Shown here: in pieces, positions 6,838-12,157 of the stretch
How the letters are laid out: every line of letters starts with the position of its first letter
How positions within the stretch are numbered: the stretch's first letter is position 1
From: an uncultured Methanobacteriaceae archaeon
Lineage (GTDB): Archaea > Methanobacteriota > Methanobacteria > Methanobacteriales > Methanobacteriaceae
NCBI GenBank assembly: GCA_947259185.1
Contig: CAMYKT010000043.1
Location: 1-12,157 of the forward strand
Direction of reading: 5' to 3'
DNA: 12,157 bases
The notes under the pieces: model-generated
Told to the model about the DNA's origin: nothing
Seen by the model: only the letters and a program-made list of their open reading frames with translations
The model's database searches: none
Position numbers and translations under genes: made by a program

Positions 6838-6882
6838 TATAGGAGTTTTAATTAAGTCTTAAGAAATATCTGAGGTAATTTT

Positions 6883-7203
6883 ATGTTAAAACTAATAAAA
6901 TGCCAACAAAGCAAGATGAATAATTCCTCCTGGGAAACTAAATATGTATTAACCTATGAAGATCCTAAACTGGATAAAGAAACTGAAAAAGAACTATTAA
7001 ATAATTTAGCACTATTCCAGATTCAGATGATGATTGATAATGTTAAATTTGAAGTTAAAGCACCCCTCATTGAAGTTCACATTCCCTTGTCCGGGTATCA
7101 GGATGACCCGCAAATGGAAATTGATTTAGATCGGGTTTCTGCAGAATGGGATTGGGAATTTAAACAGTTCTATAAAACCTTAAAAGAAGACATGAAAAAT
7201 TAA
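6883..7203 (+). CDS. Small acidic protein of unknown function
   Basis: This is a 106-residue soluble protein that I do not recognise. It has no signal peptide, membrane segment or cysteine cluster; Cys8 is the only cysteine. The sequence alternates charged helical stretches (about 30-52, and about 88-104 near the C-terminus) with a probable beta region (VKFEVKAPLIEVHIPL, about 54-69), and is rich in Asp and Glu. The ATG at 6883 is supported by GAGGTAA at 6872-6878 with a 7-base gap after GAGG. It has its own promoter region, shared divergently with the sensor kinase, which hints at a link with signalling but proves nothing. A T-run soon after the stop (about 7219-7225) is a likely terminator. 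Confidence 0.75.
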   Translation: MLKLIKCQQSKMNNSSWETKYVLTYEDPKLDKETEKELLNNLALFQIQMMIDNVKFEVKAPLIEVHIPLSGYQDDPQMEIDLDRVSAEWDWEFKQFYKTLKEDMKN

Positions 7204-7216
7204 TATATCCCTTCTA

Positions 7217-7228
7217 AACTTTTTTTAT
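7217..7228 (+). terminator. Oligo-T terminator after the small acidic gene
   Basis: A run of seven T residues, preceded by C, lies about 15 bases past the stop at 7203. There is no hairpin. This fits archaeal oligo-U termination and separates the small gene from the pyruvyl transferase gene 245 bp downstream. Confidence 0.4.
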
Positions 7229-7448
7229 AATTCATAAAACCACAATTCCTTTATTTGATGCTGTAACACCTATCATTAAATACAATATTTAAGTTATGTG
7301 CCAGGGACACATCAGGAATAGTTTTTACGATTATCCGGACTATAGAGGAATATTTTCCAGGATTAATATTTTTCAAAATAAATTTTTTTATGGGGAGAAT
7401 AAATCCTTTTAAATTTAAAAAACAGGGAATTTATCAAGAATTAATTTC

Positions 7449-8669
7449 ATGGAGATGGCTCTAATAAACTCTAAAGATGATCCTGGGGAACATATCTTCA
7501 TACTGGGCTATTATGGTTGGAAAAATACCGGGGATGATGCCATGTTATATTCCCTTTTAAATATCCTGGATAGTATATATCCTTCTACTACCTTCACCAT
7601 CACCACCGGCTCAAAAATTAAGATACCCGAATCCATGGATAACCGGATTAGAGAAGTAAATCCCTTCCAGCGCTTTTTATTTTTTAAAGCATTATTCCAG
7701 TCTTCCATCTATGTCTTGGGAGGAGGCACCCATTTTTTTGACTATGGTACCCGGAGAATCAGGATACCTAGACTATTACAGCACCTTCTAATCACCGGGG
7801 CCATGAAATTAAGGGGCAAAAAATGTTATTTTCTGGGTATTGGGGTGGAAAAACCAAATAACTGGTGGGGGAAATTCTTAATTAAAAATACCTGTAAAAT
7901 GGCTGATTTGATTGTGGTAAGAGACTCCTTATCAGAAGAAACCCTGCAGGATATGGGAGTGGATACAAAAACTTACCAATCCTTGGATTTATCCTTATTA
8001 TTAAGTGAAGGAATCTTTAAAAAAGATAGCCAGCTAAATCCCCTGATTAATAAAACAAAAAAAGAGCCATATCTTCTTAAAAAAGACAATACCCTGGATA
8101 AAACTAACCTTAAATCCAGGGTAACTATGGGAGTATCCATATTACCATTTTACCATATTTATGATCCTAAAAATGAAAAGGATGATTTATTGGTAGAGAA
8201 AATAGCCCGGGCACTTAATAAATGGATGGCTGATAGTCACCTCCATCATCTGAAACTCTTTATCTTCAATGGCCAACCACCCCACGATGACATCCAGATT
8301 ACCCATTCCCTATTTGAATTAATGGACTTTAAGAATAGGGTTGAAATAATTCCTTATAATCCGGATCCCCTTTACATACTTAATGAAATATCAACCTGCT
8401 CCTCCTTTATAGGGATGAGATATCACTCCTGCTTATTTGCCTTTATAAACAATCTACCACTTCTAATAATAGATTACGCCCCAAAAAACAGGGCTATGGC
8501 CCGGGATGTGGGATTAAATAGTAAGGCCTGTATCTCCTTAGAAGAGGTACTCTCTGGAGGGATGGATGAAAAAATACAGGAAATTCAGGCTTATCCCCAT
8601 GATTTCCAACCTTCTTTAAAACTTGAAGAAGCTCAAAAAAAGGCTTTAAACTGGTTGAAGGTGCTTTAG
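7449..8669 (+). CDS. Polysaccharide pyruvyl transferase family protein (CsaB-like)
   Basis: This 406-residue enzyme belongs to the family that transfers a pyruvyl (ketal) group from phosphoenolpyruvate to sugars of surface polysaccharides. The N-terminus has the family's glycine-rich signature GYYGWKNTGDDAML (about 20-33). LGGGTHFFD follows at about 90-98 and FLGIGV at about 128-133. The C-terminal domain has the diagnostic FIGMRYHSCLFA (about 320-331, with Arg324 and His326) and then PLLIIDYAPKN. A charged insert (about 190-225) is likely a surface loop. No signal peptide or membrane helix is seen, so it should act in the cytoplasm. No clear ribosome-binding site precedes ATG 7449. A weak TATA-like element at about 7405-7420 would give a near-leaderless message, and ATG 7455 is an alternative start. 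The next gene starts 23 bp later, so the two are probably one operon making a surface glycan. Some archaeal members may use other donors, so the exact reaction is inferred. Confidence 0.9.
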   Translation: MEMALINSKDDPGEHIFILGYYGWKNTGDDAMLYSLLNILDSIYPSTTFTITTGSKIKIPESMDNRIREVNPFQRFLFFKALFQSSIYVLGGGTHFFDYGTRRIRIPRLLQHLLITGAMKLRGKKCYFLGIGVEKPNNWWGKFLIKNTCKMADLIVVRDSLSEETLQDMGVDTKTYQSLDLSLLLSEGIFKKDSQLNPLINKTKKEPYLLKKDNTLDKTNLKSRVTMGVSILPFYHIYDPKNEKDDLLVEKIARALNKWMADSHLHHLKLFIFNGQPPHDDIQITHSLFELMDFKNRVEIIPYNPDPLYILNEISTCSSFIGMRYHSCLFAFINNLPLLIIDYAPKNRAMARDVGLNSKACISLEEVLSGGMDEKIQEIQAYPHDFQPSLKLEEAQKKALNWLKVL

Positions 8670-8681
8670 GTGATATTAACC

Positions 8682-8687
8682 AGGTGA
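8682..8687 (+). promoter_or_regulatory. Ribosome-binding site of the GT4 gene
   Basis: AGGTGA lies five bases before ATG 8693 and fixes that start. A second AGGTGATA (8668-8675) overlaps the stop of the upstream gene. Internal ribosome binding in the short gap supports translation from a shared transcript. Confidence 0.6.
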
Positions 8688-8692
8688 ATTGA

Positions 8693-9877
8693 ATGAAGGT
8701 ACTAAATGTGGTTATGCAAAATTATCTGGGTGGGCCCCAAATCAGGGTGATTTCTGTAGCAGAGAAACTAAAAAAAGAGGGAGTAAACACCATCCTGGCC
8801 TGTCCCTCTTCTTCAGGTAATGATAACTTCACCAGCTATGCCCAACGGGAAGGATTTCCGGTTAATGAAATCTTTTTCCCCGGACCATCAAATTTCAATT
8901 CTGTAAAATCAATTATAAAAAATATTTTCTGGATAGTGACTATACCCTTAACCGTATTCCAATTCATGCGCCTTATGAGGCGGGAGGATGTAGACCTGGT
9001 TCATGTTAATGGTGTTTTAAATTTCCAGCCCGCTTTAGCTGCTTACCTTAGCCGAAAAAAAGTGGTGTGGCACCTTATGAGTTCCCTTTATCCCTCCTTT
9101 TTAATTTCTCTTATGATGATTTTGGTTAAACCGGTGGCAGAAGAGATAATTGTCATTGCCTCCAGCCTGGGGGAGTACTACTTAGGGGAGGGCTTTAAAT
9201 CCCGGAGCAATGTGCAGGTAATATATGAACCGGTGGACCCGGATAAATTCAACCTGAACCAGGCCCTCCTTAAAAAAGAACATCTATTAACCGAGCTGGG
9301 TTTAAATAATTCCCATTTTATAGGGGTCTGTGTGGCCAATATAAATCCAGTTAAAGGGCACCGTTATCTTATAGAAGCCCTTCCCCGGGTACTGGAAAAT
9401 AATCCGAATTTTAAATTGCTCCTGGTAGGTGATGTTCCCTCCACCCAAAAAGAGTACTATTTGCAACTGGTAGAACTCCTTGAAAAACTCAATTTAACAG
9501 ATAGTATCTATTTTTTAGGCTCTCGTGAAGACATACCATCTATATTGGGGATATCAAACCTTTTAATCTTACCTTCTATTGCTGAAGGCACGCCCCTGGT
9601 GATACTGGAAGCCATGTGCATGGGTAAAGCAGTTATTGCCACCGATGTAGGGGCTATAAAAGAGCAGATGGTAGACCATAAAACAGGGTTTATCATACCT
9701 CCTCAGGATCCGGTGGCCTTAAGTGAGAGTATAATCCGGCTCATGGAAGATGAAACTTTACGTAAAAAAATGGGTGAAAATGGATTAAAAGAGGTTCAGA
9801 AGTTTTACCTGGATAAATGTGTCCGTGCTCATTTGGAAACCTATAAAAAAGCTTTAAATATTAATTATGAGATTTAA
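8693..9877 (+). CDS. GT4-family glycosyltransferase
   Basis: This 394-residue retaining glycosyltransferase has a GT-B fold. The N-terminal domain starts with the typical strand and glycine loop (KVLNVVMQNYLGGPQ, about 2-16) for acceptor binding. The C-terminal domain has NINPVKGHRYLIEA (about 217-230), in which the Lys after Val is the usual phosphate-binding residue. LLLVGD (about 242-247) follows, then the EX7E motif EGTPLVILE with Glu298 and Glu306. These are the donor-binding features of GT4 enzymes. A hydrophobic segment at about 77-92 and another at about 134-146 suggest peripheral membrane contact, as is usual for enzymes working on lipid-linked sugars. Length is normal and the gene looks intact. 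It lies 23 bp after the pyruvyl transferase gene, so the pair probably builds and modifies the same glycan. The donor sugar cannot be told from sequence. Confidence 0.92.
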   Translation: MKVLNVVMQNYLGGPQIRVISVAEKLKKEGVNTILACPSSSGNDNFTSYAQREGFPVNEIFFPGPSNFNSVKSIIKNIFWIVTIPLTVFQFMRLMRREDVDLVHVNGVLNFQPALAAYLSRKKVVWHLMSSLYPSFLISLMMILVKPVAEEIIVIASSLGEYYLGEGFKSRSNVQVIYEPVDPDKFNLNQALLKKEHLLTELGLNNSHFIGVCVANINPVKGHRYLIEALPRVLENNPNFKLLLVGDVPSTQKEYYLQLVELLEKLNLTDSIYFLGSREDIPSILGISNLLILPSIAEGTPLVILEAMCMGKAVIATDVGAIKEQMVDHKTGFIIPPQDPVALSESIIRLMEDETLRKKMGENGLKEVQKFYLDKCVRAHLETYKKALNINYEI

Positions 9878-9883
9878 TAGGCC

Positions 9884-9930
9884 TATATAAAAATATTTTT
9901 ATAACAAGTGTTGAATAAAATTTTTTTTTA
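9884..9930 (+). terminator. Palindrome plus T9 terminator after the glycan operon
   Basis: A perfect 18-bp AT palindrome (9886-9903) follows the GT4 stop by a few bases, and a run of nine T residues (9921-9929) comes 17 bases later. The long T run is the stronger archaeal signal. Together they should end the pyruvyl transferase-GT4 transcript. Confidence 0.6.
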
Positions 9931-10350
9931 GCCCTGGTTTTGACTATTGTTGGTAGAGTAAAAAATTAGGTACTCCCCTACCTTCAGGGATGTAATTTTA
10001 TCACATGATCTAGCCTGTTAGTCATGGAACAGTTTTTGGCCTGGATGAGGCTTTAGATCAATTGGATCAATATTATGACCAGTAGCAGTTTTTTTAGGAT
10101 GGGATTTCTTAAGGAAATTATTTGAAAGTGGGAATATCACATCTTAATTAAGGTGGCTTTAATTTATCGTTTTTTCATTTTTAGGTGATTTTTATGCTGC
10201 TTTTTCAGGTATGGTGCTCTTAAGAATCAGTGCTGAAATAAATAGTGAGTATAATAAATAGAAAAAATTAATGCCATATAAAAAAAATGGCAAAAAATAA
10301 AATTATCCATAAGTATATATCTTCCAAAAAGAATAAATTACCTTAATGAT
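9931..10350. other. Gene-free stretch before the toxin-antitoxin pair
   Basis: No convincing gene is present. A stem-loop could form between 9952-9960 and 9971-9982 (GGTAG/CTACC plus AGTA/TACT with a bulge). TGCCAT (10272-10277) pairs with ATGGCA (10287-10292) with A/T-tracts on both sides, a possible bidirectional terminator. A 23-codon open frame (10014-10085) reads plausibly as protein but is too short to support. The stretch may be remnant DNA around an insertion. Confidence 0.4.
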
Positions 10351-10359
10351 AGTGGTAAA

Positions 10360-10430
10360 TTTCTAATAAGCTTTCTAATTAGATATTATAACCACCAATA
10401 TACGTAAAGAAATTGATACGAACTTGAGGA
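10360..10430 (+). promoter_or_regulatory. VapBC promoter, candidate operator and ribosome-binding site
   Basis: TTTCTAAT occurs twice (10360-10367 and 10372-10379), and CTAAT/ATTAG (10363-10367 and 10378-10382) form an inverted repeat immediately before a TATA-like ATATTATA (10383-10390). GAGGA (10426-10430) is six bases before ATG 10437. Antitoxins of this type usually repress their own operon by binding such repeats, so this is the likely operator; the binding itself is inferred. Confidence 0.45.
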
Positions 10431-10436
10431 AAAAAC

Positions 10437-10694
10437 ATGAGCCAAGTAAAAGGTGAAGAAGTACAAGAGATGATAAAACAGGTTGATGGCCATGGTAGAA
10501 TTGTTATTCCAAAAAAATGGAGAAATAAACATTTGAAAAACAATTCTTATGTTGTACTTAAAATTAAGGACGGAGAAATCATATTAAAAAGTCATGAACC
10601 GGTAGACATTACAAAACATTTTAATTCTCTTGAAGTTGATTTAAAATCTGATTTAGCAGATTGGGATAATATTAAACGAGAATTACTAAAATAA
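10437..10694 (+). CDS. AbrB/SpoVT-family antitoxin (VapB-like)
   Basis: This 85-residue antitoxin of a type II pair is a DNA-binding protein that neutralises the adjacent PIN-domain toxin. The swapped-hairpin AbrB domain covers about 14-52, with the classic VDGHGRIVIPKKWR motif at about 17-30 and the strand pair YVVLKIKDGEIILK at about 39-52. The C-terminal tail (about 55-85) is acidic and helical (LEVDLKSDLADWDNIKRELL), as expected for the part that wraps around the toxin. The start at 10437 is favoured by GAGGA upstream; ATG 10470 (residue 12) would also retain the domain. The gene lies 29 bp before the toxin gene. Codons are visibly AT-richer than in the neighbouring glycan genes, which suggests separate acquisition. 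Confidence 0.88.
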   Translation: MSQVKGEEVQEMIKQVDGHGRIVIPKKWRNKHLKNNSYVVLKIKDGEIILKSHEPVDITKHFNSLEVDLKSDLADWDNIKRELLK

Positions 10695-10709
10695 AGTCCA
10701 ATCAAGGAC

Positions 10710-10719
10710 AGGAGGATCA
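10710..10719 (+). promoter_or_regulatory. Strong ribosome-binding site of the toxin gene
   Basis: AGGAGGATCA lies four bases before ATG 10724 and is nearly a full match to the 16S 3' end. It is stronger than the antitoxin's site, unlike many toxin-antitoxin pairs, where antitoxin translation is favoured. Confidence 0.6.
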
Positions 10720-10723
10720 ATAA

Positions 10724-11155
10724 ATGGTAAAGTATATTGATACAAATATTTTCATTCATGCAATCATACGTAAAAAAGATGAATTGACTGAAAACGAGAA
10801 AAGAATAAAGGAAAACTCTACGAAAATTCTTAAAAAAATACAAAATGGAATTCAAGTAAGAATTACCACATTTCAAATTGCTGAAATCATGAATATTCTC
10901 GAAAAATGGGAAGGACATGATATCGCAAGGGATGTAATTAAATTTATAATTGAAACACCAAATGTAAAGATCCATGAAATAACTCAAAACGAGTTATTTG
11001 GAGCAATAGAGTTAGCAGAACAGTATAAAAACAATAAAATCGGGTTTAATGATTTAGTAACTGTTGCTGCAATGAGAAATACTAAGAATACGGAAATATA
11101 CAGCTTTGACAAACACTTTGATCAATTTCAGGATATTAATCGCTTAGAAGAATGA
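10724..11155 (+). CDS. PIN-domain ribonuclease toxin (VapC-like)
   Basis: This 143-residue PIN-domain protein is expected to be a Mg2+-dependent RNase that blocks growth when not held by the antitoxin encoded just upstream. The four acidic residues of the active site are visible: Asp6 in YIDTNIFI, Glu54 in TTFQIAEIMNIL, Asp110 in IGFNDLVTVAAM and Asp129 in IYSFDKHFD. Length is typical of VapC proteins and no disruption is seen, so the toxin looks active. Known VapC enzymes cut tRNA or the rRNA sarcin-ricin loop; the target here cannot be read from the sequence. It is translated from its own strong ribosome-binding site in an operon with the antitoxin gene. A plus-strand T-tract at about 11239-11257 is a likely terminator. 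Confidence 0.92.
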   Translation: MVKYIDTNIFIHAIIRKKDELTENEKRIKENSTKILKKIQNGIQVRITTFQIAEIMNILEKWEGHDIARDVIKFIIETPNVKIHEITQNELFGAIELAEQYKNNKIGFNDLVTVAAMRNTKNTEIYSFDKHFDQFQDINRLEE

Positions 11156-11514
11156 AAAATATGATTGGCTTTTGCTGTTCCACATGTATTATATATATAA
11201 TGAGATTATCCGATTGAGAGGTAAAATTTCTATTAAATCTTTTAAAAAACTTTTTTACCAATTATTCCATAATCAGTTAATGGTTTAGTCTAATTCGATT
11301 AAGATCGTAATCTTACTTTAGCTAGTTATTGTGGATATAATTAGATAAAATATTTTCTTACCAGAACAATAAATAAGAAAGGATAAAGATATAGGTTTAT
11401 CTTCGAATGTATATCTAATTTCCAAGATTTTAACATTAAGATTGAATGTAAAAAAATTGCATAAATCATTTATAATTTCTGTAAATTTTTATTTCTAAAA
11501 AAAATAGTAATACT
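11156..11514. other. 359-bp AT-rich spacer between convergent genes
   Basis: This lies between the 3' ends of the toxin gene (plus) and the GT2 gene (minus), so no promoter is required. It holds the toxin's candidate terminator, a short hairpin TAAGAT-CGTA-ATCTTA (11300-11315), and minus-strand T-tracts (about 11496-11503 and 11451-11457) that could end the GT2 transcript. No coding signal is seen. Confidence 0.5.
11220..11259 (+). terminator. Candidate terminator after the toxin gene
   Basis: GGTAAAA (11220-11226) and TTTTACC (11253-11259) form an inverted repeat, and the 3' arm overlaps a TTTTTT tract. It lies about 65 bp beyond the VapC stop. The loop is 26 bases, so the T-tract rather than the stem is the main evidence. 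Confidence 0.35.
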
Positions 11515-12157
11515 TTATCTTTTAATTTTTTTCAGGGTTTCATATAGCCGGGGATGCTCATATAGATAGAAAATTGTATTGGATATAAAAAGGTTTCTAA
11601 AAAGAGTATAAAGTCCAAGGGTAGTATATCCATACTTTTTATATATTTTGTATCGTTCTATTAATATTTTAGATGTTTTTCGAGAGTGATTAGATGTATG
11701 TATTCTTCTAGAGGCCAGATAACCCTTTGTTTTTTTAAAGGTGGTTAAGGTGGATAACCGCAAAAGCAGTTCAAAATCTTCACTGGCAAATAGTTCCTCA
11801 TTAAATAAACCCGCCTTTTCCAGGATTTCTTTTTCCACCACCAGGGTGGAAAGACCAATATAGGTATCTTTTAACCATTTATCCAAATCCCATTCAGGAA
11901 CAGAAGCATCAGTCAACAATTCACTTTGGGCATTTACCACCTGGAAGTCACAGTAAGTTAATCCCACCCCTGGTTCTTCCAGGACTTTTATTTGTTTTTC
12001 AATTTTTTGGGGATGAAAAAAGTCATCATCATCACAAAAAGCCACGTAATAGCCGGAAGACATTTTAATCCCCAGGTTACGGGTAGAAGAAATCCCCTCA
12101 TTCTTTTTGATTTTTACCGGTAAAAGAGAGGGATATTCCTGGTATTTATCAATAATT
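11515..12157 (-). CDS. GT2-family glycosyltransferase, 5' end beyond the window
   Basis: This is the 3' part of an inverting GT-A glycosyltransferase. The frame stays open to the window edge, so the gene is partial at its 5' end. The ATG at 12063 is internal, because the 31 codons upstream continue the fold (KKNEGISSTRNLGIKMSSG, the usual NxGxxxARNxG-type nucleotide-sugar region). The metal-binding motif follows as VAFCDDDDFFHP. GLTYCDFQVV and SEDFELLLRLS supply the later conserved acidic residues, the second being the expected acceptor or catalytic-base region. The C-terminus is short (YEHPRLYETLKKIKR) with no membrane helix large enough for a transporter-type synthase. Such enzymes usually add sugars to surface glycans or glycoproteins, which fits the nearby pyruvyl transferase and GT4 genes, though this gene is on the opposite strand and not in their operon. 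Confidence 0.9.
   Translation of the reverse strand, partial: IIDKYQEYPSLLPVKIKKNEGISSTRNLGIKMSSGYYVAFCDDDDFFHPQKIEKQIKVLEEPGVGLTYCDFQVVNAQSELLTDASVPEWDLDKWLKDTYIGLSTLVVEKEILEKAGLFNEELFASEDFELLLRLSTLTTFKKTKGYLASRRIHTSNHSRKTSKILIERYKIYKKYGYTTLGLYTLFRNLFISNTIFYLYEHPRLYETLKKIKR

Noticed and set aside
7296..7412. 38-residue plus-strand frame before the pyruvyl transferase gene
   Set aside because: No ribosome-binding site, no recognisable motif, and this length is common by chance.
10014..10085. 23-codon frame reading HGTVFGLDEALDQLDQYYDQ
   Set aside because: It looks protein-like but is too short to separate from chance and has no start codon.
10592..10987. Minus-strand 131-residue frame over the toxin-antitoxin genes
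   Set aside because: It is antisense to two well-supported genes, with composition typical of AT-rich shadow frames.
11515..12063. GT2 gene starting at ATG 12063
   Set aside because: The frame continues upstream with conserved GT2 residues to the window edge, so that ATG is internal.

Overview
The window looks like chromosomal DNA of a pseudomurein-walled methanogen of the order Methanobacteriales, most likely a Methanobacterium-type organism. The main evidence is an exported protein with several copies of the pseudomurein-binding repeat fused to a transglutaminase-fold hydrolase. Supporting evidence is archaeal promoter architecture (TATA boxes about 25 bp before the inferred starts), GGTGAT/GGAGG ribosome-binding sites, oligo-T terminators, AT-rich DNA and an archaeal-type 7TM-PAS-GAF-HisKA_2 histidine kinase. 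Genus and species cannot be settled from the sequence alone.

Layout. Positions 1-2160 hold the minus-strand wall-binding transglutaminase-like protein, whose signal peptide can only be read if translation starts at an ATT or ATA codon. Positions 2161-2886 are a long spacer with its promoter, a hairpin terminator and a possible gene remnant. Positions 2887-3705 (minus) encode an SPL-type radical SAM protein. Positions 3706-4383 are a second long spacer carrying four exact-length 28-bp tandem repeats and a palindrome. Positions 4384-6630 (minus) encode a membrane sensor kinase, divergent from a small acidic unknown gene at 6883-7203; the shared 252-bp promoter region contains several palindromes. 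Positions 7449-9877 (plus) form a two-gene unit encoding a polysaccharide pyruvyl transferase-family protein and a GT4 glycosyltransferase, followed by a strong palindrome/T-tract terminator. Positions 10437-11155 (plus) are a VapBC-type toxin-antitoxin pair. Positions 11515-12157 (minus) are the 3' part of a GT2 glycosyltransferase that runs off the window.

Taken together, much of the window concerns the cell envelope: a wall-binding hydrolase at one end, and enzymes likely to build or decorate surface glycan at the other. The VapBC pair sits between two glycosyltransferase loci in AT-rich, gene-poor DNA, consistent with an accessory insertion. The sensor kinase has no response regulator in the window. 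No RNA genes, insertion sequences or CRISPR arrays were seen. The points most worth checking are the non-canonical start of the wall hydrolase, the nested tandem repeats, and the palindromes placed over the kinase and small-gene promoters.
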